From assembly GCA_027604665.1 (NCBI GenBank), contig JADGIZ010000272.1:1-17301 (forward strand): a DNA stretch of 17,301 nucleotides, in the 5' to 3' direction. The position numbers and the translations under genes were made by a program. Under the pieces are notes generated by a model. The model searched no databases. It worked only from the letters and a program-made list of their open reading frames with translations, and was not told where the DNA came from. How positions within the stretch are numbered: position 1 is the stretch's first letter; every line of letters begins with the position of its first letter. Below are positions 7,868 through 17,235 of this stretch, in pieces. The DNA is from Polyrhizophydium stewartii. Its lineage: Eukaryota; Chytridiomycota; Chytridiomycetes; Rhizophydiales.

Positions 7868-8596
7868 ATGAAACGAAAGATGAAATGCCGATCTTTGCCC
7901 ATGAGCGGCACGCAGGGCATCCTGTCGGTGCTGTCGCTGCAGCCCGTGCGCGGCCTCGCGGCGGCGCCTGGCGCTGCGGCCGCAGCCCACATCCTCGGCG
8001 ACCGCGCGGTCCAGGCGGGCGGGCAGGCGCCGCCGCTACCGCCGCGCGAGCCCGCCAGCGCATCCCGCCCGCTGCCGCCGCCACCATCACCAGAGACACC
8101 CAAGACCCAGAAGCAGCAGCAGCAGCAGAAGCAACAGCAGAAGCAGACCACGGCCACGCCGCAGACGCTCAAGCCGCTGCCACCGACGCCCACGGCCGCA
8201 TCAGCATCCACAGACCCGCTGCACGCAAGCAAGGCGGACCTCGCCGCCCGCGCGGCCGACGCCCTCGACCACCTGTCGCAGACGGGCCGCGCCGTGGTGC
8301 GCGCGAGCGGGGCCGGCGAGGCCCTCGCACGGGCATCGCGCACCACAGCCGCGCACGACGACACGCTCGACCGCGCCGCGGCGGCGCTCGACCGCGCCAA
8401 CGCGGGCCTGCTCGACGTGCTGCGGCGGTCCGTCGAGACGCACAACCTGCTCGTCGTTGCGGTCCGCGATCCGTGCAAGAACCTTGTCGCCGCGGCGGGT
8501 ATTGCTGGCCCGCCTGCTGCTGCGTCTGTCGCGCAGGACCGCAGGTCGGCGGCGAGATCGCGGTCGAGCATGGACGCGGCGTTGCGGCCGCGTTGA
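7868..8596 (+). CDS. Unrecognised Gln-rich, helical protein
   Basis: An open frame of 242 residues starting at the first ATG in frame, 66 bases after the J-protein stop. The N-terminal half is Ala/Pro-rich with a Gln/Lys run (KTQKQQQQQKQQQ). The C-terminal part, about residues 122-200, is a predicted helical stretch with regular hydrophobic spacing (AADALDHLSQTGRAVV, then LDRAAAALDRANAGLLDVL). The helical part loosely recalls small coiled-coil subunits of BORC/BLOC-type lysosomal complexes, especially BORCS7. The resemblance is weak and no function is assigned. Its codon use matches the neighbours. The tight spacing means its promoter would overlap the J-protein 3' end. Confidence 0.55.
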   Translation: MKRKMKCRSLPMSGTQGILSVLSLQPVRGLAAAPGAAAAAHILGDRAVQAGGQAPPLPPREPASASRPLPPPPSPETPKTQKQQQQQKQQQKQTTATPQTLKPLPPTPTAASASTDPLHASKADLAARAADALDHLSQTGRAVVRASGAGEALARASRTTAAHDDTLDRAAAALDRANAGLLDVLRRSVETHNLLVVAVRDPCKNLVAAAGIAGPPAAASVAQDRRSAARSRSSMDAALRPR

Positions 8597-8963
8597 TCGT
8601 TCGTCGCCTCACCATCTCAGACCCGCGCTCGTGCTGTTCAAACCTTGGTCCACTGTGAATAGAGATTCTCTCTCGTTGTTGGCTTGTCGCCAATATCCAT
8701 TTTTCGCTCTTGTTCTTTGAGGGCAGTTAACAATCGGGGCTGTATTTCGGGGAGCGGGAATAGCTGAAGGACTAGGCTGTGGATGCATCAAGGACGCGGA
8801 CGAGTAAAACGGTGGGAGCATCGCAGGGTCAATGGGGGACAAGAGATGCAAGAGGAAACGGGTGATCGAGTGCAGAGCAAAAGCATCTCCGCGTGGTATG
8901 CTGTGGATAAAGATGTGCGAGCAAGGAGAGTCCCAGAGATGGCGAGTAGCAGCACCAGCAGCG
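8597..8963. other. Convergent spacer, nothing recognised
   Basis: Less GC-rich than its surroundings, it separates the 3' ends of the Gln-rich gene (+) and the large disordered gene (-). No canonical AATAAA was seen for the plus-strand gene, and no RNA gene or long repeat was found. Confidence 0.55.
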
Positions 8964-11953
8964 TCACATGATGATTTCACGACGAACGGCTTCTTGCTCA
9001 ATCTCGCGCAGAAGCTGCTCCTCCATGCTCGTGAGCGCATCCAGCTCGCTGCGCAGCGAGTCCAGCGTGCTCTCGTCTTCGTCGCTGCTGTTGCCGCCGC
9101 CGCCACCGCCACCAGCACCGCCGCCGCTGTGGTAGTGCTGCTTGCTGGTCGTGAGCAGAGCCGACGCCGACACCGCTCCGGCATGCAGATTGTACAAATG
9201 CGACGGCCCGCGCAATGCATGTGCCGATGCGATCGACTCGTCCACCTCGCCGTCGCCCTCGCCGTCCGTGAACGTCGCGTCGCTCGCATTGTCGTGGTCG
9301 CCGGCATCGCGGCTGCGCATGTGGCCCAGCGCGAGCACGTCGCCGGCAGACATGGTGCGGCGCATGTGCAGCGGCGGCAGCGGCTGCATGTGGATATGCT
9401 CCGCGCCAGAGTCATCGACGCCAACAAGCAGCGATCCGACCAAATCGTCCGCCTCGGGGTGCGCTGCAAAGTCCGCCGTACCCGCCAGCAGCAGCGGCGA
9501 CGTCGAGGAAGATGACGCCGCGGTCGATCCAGCGCCAGACGACGTCCCCGCCGCTGCAGACAGCACAATCGCGCCGCCCTGCATCGTCACGCTCCCGACG
9601 CCTGGGATCACAAACCCGCCGCCCTGCGTGTTTGGCGGCTGCAGCGAGATCTCGGTGCGCGGCGCGATGCCGAGCACGTCGAACGGGTTCGGCAGCGGCA
9701 CCCGCGGCTTCGAGTGCCCCGCGGCCGGCTGTGCAGGCGGCGATGGCTCGCGCTGCGCCGCCGTGGTCGTGACAACAGATCCGCGAGCCAGCTCCGGCGC
9801 CAGAACGACCGCAGCGGGCTGGGCGTCATCGCGAGACGGCGCACCAGCAGTGAGAGCCGCCACGGCGTTCATGGCCGAGGGCAGCGGCGGCGGCACGGTG
9901 CTCAGCGGCGCGCCGCTGTCAACCGCCACGAGCGTCGACCCGCCGACCGTGAACTGCAGCGACGTCGATCGGTGCAGCGTGCCCGTCGCGCGGGCAGGCG
10001 ACGCGGCGACCGTCGTCTCCATCAGCGCCATGCCCAGCTCGCGCACCAGATCGCGGTGTATGCGCGCGCGCGGGGTGAACGGCATCGCGGCCGTCTTATG
10101 CGCAACGGGCGTGCGCGACGCCTGCCCGAGAGACCGGACCGCAGGTCGCATGTCGCCAAACGGCAGCGGCAGCGGCATCGTCACAGGTACTTGCGCCGCC
10201 TGCGACGGCTGGGTGACAACAGGTGCCTGCGCCGCGGGCATCTCACGATCGGCGAGCAGCGCCGCGGTCGACGATCCGACTCGAGACGCACCAGAGGCAC
10301 CCGGCATGCCGCTCGACGCAGAGAGCGCAGACGTCGAGGGATGCTTCTTGGGCACGCGAAGCGGGGCAGCGAATAACGACGTGCGCTTGATCGCCATAAA
10401 GTCGTCGCGCAGCGCCATCCGTGCGCGTCCCGAAGCTGCAGGCACTTCCGCTGCCGAGGCAGCGTGCGCGGCGGGGCGAACGAGCTGCGCGGCGCCGAGC
10501 GTCGATCGCCGTATGGCCGGCCCCATGCTTCGCGCGTCCTTGGCTGCGCTGGGAGCGGTGCTCCCGCTCTGCATCCTGTCGGTGTCTCGACCGTCCAGAT
10601 CGCGCGATGTAGTGCTGTTGAGGATGTGCTCGAGCGACGAGTTGTTGAACTCTTCTTCGGCGATTGCCGCAGGGAACTTTGGCTGGGCAATTGGAGCGGC
10701 CTTGGGTGCGGTCGCGCTGTGACCCGTGGCGGGCGCAATCTGCGGGGCATGCGATGCGGCCGGATTGGATGCTATCGAGGCGGTGTCAGGGCTCGTTTGA
10801 CTGATGGATTGGGTCTGGGTCTTGGACGGCGGCGGCGCAGCAGATGCGGTGGACGGCGACTGCGTCCGTCGCGGCGGCGGGACTGACGGGGCTGCTGCCA
10901 ATGCTGCCCGCGGCATCGGCACTGCGGCCAGAACCGCAGGCGCCGACGCCTTGTGCTTGAGCAGCGGCTGCTTGGGCCGCGATGCCGGGTGCAACGCAGG
11001 TGCATCGCGGGCGGGCATCAGCGGGTGGTGGTCCTGGGCGTCGCGCAGCCGCGGCGCGGGGCGGTCGGTCTCGGAACCGGCGCCGGGCCGTGCAGTGGGA
11101 CGGACGCCCTTGGCCGTGCGGGCGTCCCAGGAACGGTGCGCCCTGGCAGAGTCGGGCACTGGCCGCACGCCCGTCGCCGGCTGGCGGCCGCAGAGGCAGT
11201 GGCCGCGGGTCGGACACTCGGCGTCAGCAAGGCAATACGGGCACACTCGGCCGAGCCAGCCCCGCAGCCGAGCACCCAGCACGCACCGGCAGCTTCCGGG
11301 ACACGGGTAACTTGGACGACGCCGCAGAAGGTCCGGGTGCGGCAGTCGCAGCGGGCGCCACCTGGCGGGCGGCCGAGGCGGACGTTGGTGCGGCGTAGCC
11401 GTGCGCTGCGTCGCGCGAGCGCGGCCGCTGCGGGGCGGCAGGCACGGCGGGCGGCGCCTGGTTGCTTGTGGCCGGCGGCAGCAGCGGTTGCTTGCTCCGC
11501 CGCGCCAGGCCGGTGCCGACAGGCGGCGCCGCCGTGGCCGCTGGTGCATGCTCTGACGGCGCTGTCTGTGATGTTGCTTGCAGCTGTGGTGCGGCCGATA
11601 CAGCCGCTGCCTGCGGTGCGGCGAGCGGCAGCGGCCGTGCGGGCCGTGCACGCTGTGCATGCGCGGAGCTGAGTGCGGGCAGCGGCGGCGGGTAGGCGTC
11701 AACAGCGTGCCAGCGCCAGGTGCCAGCGACAGGAGACCTCGAAGCTGGACGGGGAGGTCCGAACACGCGCCGCCACGAACCTTGGGCGGGCGGCGGCGTC
11801 TGCTGGTGCGGCAGGCGCTGCATGCGGAGCAGCCACGGAGGCGGAAGCAGCGGCACCAAGCGCCACAGCGGTAGTCGCAGCAGCAGCAGCAGCAGCAGCG
11901 GCGGCGGCGGGTGCTGCAGGTGCTGCAGAGGCGGCGGCGGAAGGCTCGGGCAT
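8964..11953 (-). CDS. Large, mostly disordered Ala/Pro/Ser-rich protein (three-exon model)
   Basis: The last 739 codons (11180 to the TGA at 8966-8964) are one clear open frame. Upstream the same frame becomes Arg/Cys-rich and non-protein-like, so I model two introns. Exon 1 is 11953-11781 and encodes MPEPSAAAS followed by poly-Ala. Intron 1 is 11780-11669 (GTTCGT to CTCAG, with TTGAC). Exon 2 is 11668-11287. Intron 2 is 11286-11181 (GTGCGT to GCCAG, with GCTGAC). Phases agree, giving 923 residues. Supporting the model, the phrase K-Q-P-L-L occurs in both exons two and three (RSKQPLL and RPKQPLL). The protein is Ala/Pro/Ser/Thr-rich with basic-Pro patches, a run of Gly, a conserved-looking stretch (PRARIHRDLVRELGMALMET) and a short C-terminal coiled coil (SLRSELDALTSMEEQLLREIEQEA). 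No known domain was recognised. The exon 1 start is uncertain. Confidence 0.55.
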
Positions 11954-12277
11954 GCGGGCCGGTCGGACGCGGCGGAGGCGGCCTCAAAACGCGCGGTGAT
12001 GCGCGCTGCCGCTCGCCGCGACCAGCATGCTGGCACGTCCGCACCAGGCCGCCACGCCATTTGGATCCATGAGGACACCGGCGTCTGGCCCCCCTCACGA
12101 GCCGTGGATCTGCGCGCATCTTTACGCCATTAGGCTTCCAGCGATCCCAAGCAGCGTCACTGCATCACCCATCGCCCTGCGCAGCTCGAGCCGCACGCAG
12201 GACGTCTGCCACCTCTCCCCAATACCAAAATCTCGCCTCGCCGGCATTGAGGCCGAGTTTCCCCGCCCGACCGCACA
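11954..12277. promoter_or_regulatory. Divergent upstream region
   Basis: It lies between the start of the minus-strand disordered protein (modelled at 11953) and the plus-strand coiled-coil gene (12278). A CCAAT at 12219-12223, about 55 bases before the plus-strand ATG, is the only familiar element. Other minus-strand ATGs (12119, 12060) lie here, so part could be coding if the minus-strand start is further out. Confidence 0.35.
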
Positions 12278-13735
12278 ATGGGCTCGGGCGCCTCGCGCGA
12301 CAGAGCACCGGAGCCCGAGCCGCCGCACCTCGTCGGCCCATATGGCGTCCTCGCACGCGACATGGTGAGCGCCAGCCGCGGCCACAGCCCCGTGGGCTCG
12401 GGTGCGGCCTCGGTCAACTTTGATTCAGAAGCGAGCTTCCGGTACACACAGGACCACGATTCGCGCCGCGTGCGCCGCCACTCCGCCTTTGGCGGCGCCG
12501 GCGTGGTTGCCGTCGACCCTGCCGGACGAGTGAGCCGGCTCGTCAATTCCGGGTCGGAGCAGGGCTCCCTCAGCCGCCAGGGCAGCTCGAGGAGCGAGGC
12601 CCTCAATGCCTCGGACCACATCCGTGCGCTCGAGGAGGAGCTCGCGCGCGCGCTGGCCGACAAGCGCCGCTTCGCGTATATGCTCTCCGAGGCCGAGGCC
12701 GTCTCCGCGAGCCGCGGTGACTACATCCGCGACCTCGAAGCCGAGCTGCGCAAGCGGCTCGAGGAAGTCGATCTGCGGTCGCGGCAGATTGGCGAGCTGC
12801 AGGCCGCGCTTCTGGCGACGCGGGCGTCGCTCGACGCTCACCGCGAGATCATGGAGCAGCGCGAGGCCGCGCTCATGCCGCTCGTCGAGCATATTTTCGC
12901 AATCTTGTCCGCTGTTCAGGCGCTTCCGGACTCGCAGCAGCATCTCGGCCCGCTGCCCGCCGCCCCGCTGCAGCCTTTCAAGGCCTTCATGAGTCCGCTC
13001 TGGCCTAGACGCAACAGCCAAGCTGGATCGGTTCAGCCAAGATCACAAACGTTTTCGGCCCGCCAGGCACTCCCGCAGCACGTCCTCGACACAAACGGCA
13101 CCCCGCGGCTCAGCACAACGAGTATCAACAGCGGCAACCGCGCCGAGACAGCCATCAGCGGCGCCGGCCCGAGCTTGAGCGACGAGCGCGTCATCTACAT
13201 CGACACCGAAACAAGTCTGAGCGATGTCGAGTACCGCGGCAGCTTCGCCGCCAACACCGACGCCGATGCCGATGCACCGCAGCTTTCCGTGTTTGCCTCT
13301 CATGTATCGACATCATCCAACGACCCCAGTGCCGCGCATCGCCCCGCCCAGCTTCCCCCGATGGCCAACTCGAGCCGCGCGCAGTCGCGGCGTGCGTCGG
13401 GCCACCAGGGCTCTGTTCCCATTCCACTCGACATGATCGTGCACCTCAAGAACCTGCTTTCCGAAATCAACTCGCAGGCCGATGATATGAGCCGCGCGCT
13501 CAGCAACGCACCGCCCTTGCCGAACCTCGACAAAGACATGCTCGGCGAAAGCGCATTTGCGGGAATCCCAAAGTTTGCTTCGGCGTCGTCGTCGTCGTCG
13601 TCGCTTGGCGTGACGGGCAGCGCACCGGGGACCATCCCGCCTCTCGCATCTCCTGCTGGAACTCAGCGCAACCGAGGCCCGCCGCGGCTGCAGCCCCTCG
13701 GCGAGCCGCAGAGCAGACTTGCGCCTCCCCAATAG
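12278..13735 (+). CDS. Coiled-coil protein with N-myristoylation signal
   Basis: A single open frame of 485 residues. The start context CACAATGG is good and the N-terminus MGSGASRD fits the N-myristoyltransferase motif (Gly2, Ser6), so membrane tethering is likely if this start is used. Residues about 112-200 form a strong coiled coil rich in Glu/Arg/Leu/Ala (IRALEEELARALADKRR, then IRDLEAELRKRLEEVDL). It ends in a hydrophobic stretch (PLVEHIFAILSAV). A second short helix (MIVHLKNLLSEINSQADDM) lies near residues 385-405, between Ser/Ala/Pro-rich linkers. There is a Ser run from TCG repeats near base 13590. No named family was recognised. A tethered scaffold or adaptor is an inference only. 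It is followed 41 bases later by the first possible Dus2 ATG. Confidence 0.8.
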   Translation: MGSGASRDRAPEPEPPHLVGPYGVLARDMVSASRGHSPVGSGAASVNFDSEASFRYTQDHDSRRVRRHSAFGGAGVVAVDPAGRVSRLVNSGSEQGSLSRQGSSRSEALNASDHIRALEEELARALADKRRFAYMLSEAEAVSASRGDYIRDLEAELRKRLEEVDLRSRQIGELQAALLATRASLDAHREIMEQREAALMPLVEHIFAILSAVQALPDSQQHLGPLPAAPLQPFKAFMSPLWPRRNSQAGSVQPRSQTFSARQALPQHVLDTNGTPRLSTTSINSGNRAETAISGAGPSLSDERVIYIDTETSLSDVEYRGSFAANTDADADAPQLSVFASHVSTSSNDPSAAHRPAQLPPMANSSRAQSRRASGHQGSVPIPLDMIVHLKNLLSEINSQADDMSRALSNAPPLPNLDKDMLGESAFAGIPKFASASSSSSSLGVTGSAPGTIPPLASPAGTQRNRGPPRLQPLGEPQSRLAPPQ

Positions 13736-13752
13736 ACTCTTGCGAGTCCGTG

Positions 13753-13762
13753 TATTTAATAA
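13753..13762 (+). promoter_or_regulatory. TATA-like AT-rich element before Dus2
   Basis: TATTTAATAA stands out in GC-rich sequence just after the upstream stop codon. It lies about 90 bases before ATG 13846 and only 15 bases before ATG 13777, so if it is a TATA element it favours the downstream Dus2 start. It could instead be a 3'-end signal of the upstream gene. Confidence 0.35.
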
Positions 13763-13776
13763 CAAGCCGGGCTTTG

Positions 13777-15589
13777 ATGCCGTCTGGAGGCGGCAGCGCT
13801 CTCTTTGGTTGCAATGCCAAAAAACGGCTTTCCATCGCGAAAGAAATGTCGGCGACATCGGCTGCGGCAACGGCGGCAGCGGCGGCAGCGGCTGCCGGTG
13901 GAGCGACGGCCGCTGCGCGGCTGTCGTACGCCAACAAGCTCATCCTGGCGCCGATGGTGCGGGTCAGCACGCTGCCGCTCCGCCTGCTGGCACTGCGCTA
14001 CGGAGCAGGTCTGGCAGCGCACGAGCACTTCGGGCGACATCAGCGACGCAGGCGACGCTGACAGCTGCGATGCTCCTCGCCTTCGGGTCCGGGTCGCCGA
14101 TGCTGCACCCTATGCCCACCACGGGCTGTTGCAAATACCGCGCAGACATTGTCTACAGCCCCGAGATCATCGACCGCCGGCTGATGCGCTCGCAGCGCAT
14201 CGTCAACCGTGCGTCGCCCGTGTGATGACCAGTGCGAGTCGGATGCGTTGGCTGACAGAGACACTCGGCACACGCATGCATGCAGAGGAGCTCGGCACAG
14301 TCGACTTTATCGACGACTCGGGCACGCTCAACCTGCGCGTGCACCCGCGCGAGCGCGGGCACCTGGTCGTGCAGCTCGGCTCGTCGACGCCCGAATATGC
14401 CGCTGCGGCCGCCAAGCTCGTGTGCGTTGCCGCCCGATGCCATGCAAGGCCGATGGTGGAGCATCGGATCGGCTCGCTGACACGCCTCCGCCGTGCGACG
14501 CCACGCAGCGCCGGCGACGTGGACGGCATCGACCTCAACTGCGGATGCCCCAAGAAGTTCTCGGTCTCGGGCGGCATGGGCTCGGCGCTGCTCGAGGAGC
14601 CGGACCTGCTCGAGTCGATCCTGCGCGCGCTCGTGTCCAGCGTCTCGATCCCGGTGACCTGCAAGATCCGGCTCCTGGACGCCAAGGACGGCAAGTCGTC
14701 GATCGAGCGCACCATCGAGCTGATGCAGCGCCTCGAAAAGACCAACATCGCCTCCATTGCGCTGCACTGCCGGTTCCGCCACGAGCGGCCGCGGCAGCCC
14801 GCGCACTGGGACGTCTTTGACGATATCGCCAAGGCCGTGTCGATCCCCGTCATTGCCAATGGCGACATGTGGACCCTCGACGACATGCGCCGCCTCAAGG
14901 AGTCGCACGGCGCGCGAGTGTCGTCGTTTATGTTCGCGCGCGGCGCGCAGGACAACGTGTCCGTGTTCCGCCGAGAAGGCCCGTTGCCGCACTGGGAGGT
15001 CATGAAGGAGTATCTGCGCGTGTCCGAGGAGTGCGGCGCAAACTACTACAGCATCAAGTACGTGCTGCTTCAGATGTGGGGAGACTCGGCGGGCATTCCC
15101 TTCCGCCAGCTGCTCGTGCTGCGCAAGTCCATCGAGGAAATCAAGTGAGGTTTCGCTGTCATCTTGGCAGTTGCCTGTGTGCGGTTGGCTGACCGGTTTC
15201 CACCACGCGGATCCAGGGCACTGTTTGCCGAGTATGATGACGTCAGCGGCATCGTCTCGCCCGCGGTCGTCGAGGCCGTCTACGCCGCGCTGCGCGCCAA
15301 GAACAAGCCCAAGCCCAACAACAATCCCAACAGGAAGAACAAGAAACATGGTGCCGATGCCGGCCAGGCCGACGCAAGCCAGGCCGATCTGCAGTACGAG
15401 TCGCCCGAGATGGCGCGCAAGCGCGCCAATATATCGCCATCGGATGGCGCGCCGGACAAGACCAGCGAGACCGCCGAGACCGCAGAGGACGGCGCGTCGG
15501 TGGACCTGGCCCCTGTGCCAGCACCGATGCTTCTCGCCAGCGAGATCGCAAACCTGCGCGAGCACATGCCCGAGTCGATCGGCCAATAA
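13777..15589 (+). CDS. DUS2: tRNA-dihydrouridine synthase, Dus2 type (five exons)
   Basis: FMN/NADPH-dependent enzyme that reduces uridine 20 in the tRNA D-loop. Exons: 13777-14008, 14146-14208, 14259-14421, 14509-15144 and 15217-15589; introns are 137, 50, 87 and 72 nt, all phases agree, giving 488 residues. Family landmarks: NKLILAPMVRVSTLPLRLLAL, DIVYSPEIID, VVQLGSSTPEYA, DGIDLNCGCPKKFSVSGGMG with the expected catalytic Cys in GCPK (about residue 166), VTCKIR, the HCRFRHERPRQP variant of the HGR.REERP region, and PVIANGD. The N-terminus carries a poly-Ala run. An in-frame ATG at 13846 would shorten it by 23 residues and fits a TATA-like element better. The C-terminus after the helical domain is charged and low-complexity (Asn/Lys run, then Asp/Glu/Ala), and no double-stranded RNA-binding domain is seen. 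The stop TAA lies inside an AATAAA hexamer. Confidence 0.9.
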
Positions 15590-15590
15590 A
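15585..15590 (+). terminator. AATAAA polyadenylation-type signal overlapping the Dus2 stop codon
   Basis: The sequence CCAATAAACG contains the Dus2 stop TAA (15587-15589) within a perfect AATAAA. If used, cleavage would fall about 10-30 bases later, giving a very short 3' UTR, which fits the 172-base gap to the convergent gene. Confidence 0.4.
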
Positions 15591-15761
15591 CGCGGTCAAG
15601 CAGCGCGCCATGATTGTTGTTCATTCGCCGCCCAAAGCCGACCGCCGGCTCCCGCGCGGCAGGAGCCAGCATGTGGAATCAAAAGTCGCCCGCAACCAAG
15701 CCGGCTCGGGTTGCCGTTGCCGCTCGCGTCGCCTCAAACGCGGCCGGTACGAGTCGAGGCA

Positions 15762-17235
15762 TCAGCGAGTGGCCTGCATCTGCTTGGACTTGCTGACCGT
15801 CTTCTTCTTGACGACCTTGTTCTTGAGGTCCTTGTAGAGCGAGTTCATAGTGACGCGGAGCTCGGTCACAACGCGCTTGAATGCCTTGATCTGCAGCTCC
15901 TTGTTGATCGCGGCCTGCGAGCGCTTGCCGTAGTTGTTGCTGTGGCTGAGCAGCTCGGCGCTCTTGAGCGACTTGTCCTTCTCGAGCTGGCGCCGGCGGA
16001 TCTCAAAGTTGTTGAGCTTCATGCTGATGTCGCGCACGTCCTGGCGCAGGCTGCGTGCTTTGACTTCGTCCTGTTTGCGCCGCTCCTCCCAGTTGCGCTT
16101 GGTCTCCTTGGCCTCCTTGAGCATGTCGCGCATCTGGCTTAGCACCGTGCGCGGCGCCGACGCGTTGCTGACCATGGACGCGTGGATGCGCCGCAGCAGC
16201 TCGAGCCGCGACGTCCGTGTGCTAAAGTCGCGCCGCGTGTTGCCCGTCTGCTGCAAAAACTCCTTGACTTCGACGCGCGTGTTCTCGGCTGACCGCTTCG
16301 ACTGCTCGTATTGCCGCTCAATGGCGCTGAGCTCCATCTGCAGCTCGCCGTGCTCGGCCTCAAGCCGCGCCAGCTCGATGCGCGTCTTGTTGATCTCGGC
16401 CTGGATGTCCGCGCGCATCGAGCGCGCGCTGTCGGACATGGTGGTAAGGAACACGGACGTGATTGTGCCGACACCGAGCGCCAGGCCGCCAGCAATGCCG
16501 AAACTGAGCGCGCCGAGCACAACACCGCCAATCGCCGCTCCCTGCGAGCCGCCAGCAGCACAATCAGCATTCAAGGGCCAGATTGCAAATCGTGGCACGG
16601 CATCCAGGCAGAGCAGGAGCCTCTCACCGCCATAATCAGACCACGGGTCACGACCAGATTGCGCTCGTACTTGCCGAGCGACTCGTCCTCTGCTTCGAGA
16701 CTGCGTCGTTACGAGCTTGGTAAGCAGCTATGGACATTGCCGCGCAGGCTTGGTATAGCTCTGGCAAAGCGCACCTTTGCAGCTTGCCGCGCTCGATCGC
16801 CAGGAGCTTCTCCGACTCCATGACAGCGGGCTCCATGTCCATGAGCTGGCCGGCGAGCAGGGTGCGCTGCTCCTCGGCCTCCTTGAGGCTGTCCATCAGC
16901 ATGGCGCCCTTGATATCGTTCTCGGCGGCCTCCTTCTCGGTCTGCACAACCTCGGTCTCGTACTCGACAATGAACTTGCCCAGGTGCTCCTCGTGCAGCT
17001 TGATGGCGTCGGCGAGCTGCGCGTCCGTGGCCGAGTATGCGTCCAGGTCCTCGAGGTTGTTGAGGAGCATGTCCTGCTGCTCGGTGAGCTCCTGGATCTG
17101 CGCGTTGGCGAACTCGAAGCTGAAGTTGGCGTGCATCTGCTCCTGCTCCTTGTCGAACTGCTGCGAGGCGTATTCGTCGATGCTTGCAAGCACTTCGACG
17201 TAGTTTTTTCGGATCTCCTCGACCTGCACCTCGAT
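15762..17235 (-). CDS. Unrecognised coiled-coil / Gly-rich membrane segment / coiled-coil protein (5' partial)
   Basis: Exons on the minus strand: 17235-16775, 16700-16628 and 16541-15762; introns are 16774-16701 (GTGCGC to CGCAG) and 16627-16542 (GTGAGA to CGCAG). The joined frame gives 437 visible residues. The first exon starts at an acceptor (CCCAG before 17235) with no ATG, so upstream exon(s) lie outside the window. Residues 1-165 are an acidic helical region (EEIRKNYVEVLASIDEYAS, FANAQIQELTEQQ). About 169-213 is hydrophobic and Gly-rich (LIMAGAAIGGVVLGALSFG, then GGLALGVGTITSVFL), enough for one or two membrane passes. The remaining 220 residues are strongly coiled-coil (RADIQAEINKTRIELARLE), ending in a very basic tail (KNKVVKKKTVSKSK). 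No family recognised. A helical protein inserting a central hydrophobic hairpin into membranes is an inference. Confidence 0.75.

Noticed and set aside
8609..9568. 319-codon minus-strand open frame overlapping the 3' end of the disordered protein
   Set aside because: Arg/Cys-rich shadow translation in another frame of the same gene, with no domain and no supporting start context.
9142..10722. 526-codon open frame on the plus strand
   Set aside because: It lies wholly opposite the minus-strand disordered protein; the translation is Ser/Ala/Arg-rich without motifs, as expected of an antisense shadow in GC-rich DNA, and its first codon is not ATG.
11220..11260. CPYC...C...C possible zinc-binding motif in the minus-strand long frame
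   Set aside because: It falls inside the best intron (11286-11181), contains the branch-like GCTGAC, and reaching it from exon 2 needs a phase-breaking acceptor.
11181..12119. Upstream extension of the long minus-strand frame to ATG 12119
   Set aside because: The translation is dominated by Arg, Cys and Pro (with a poly-Cys run from the CTG repeat), unlike the downstream protein; an exon model in other frames explains the region better, though not proven.
13805..14145. Single long frame running through the first Dus2 introns
   Set aside because: It merges into the real exon 4 frame but its 5' part lacks the conserved APMVRV and DIVY segments, which are recovered only by splicing.
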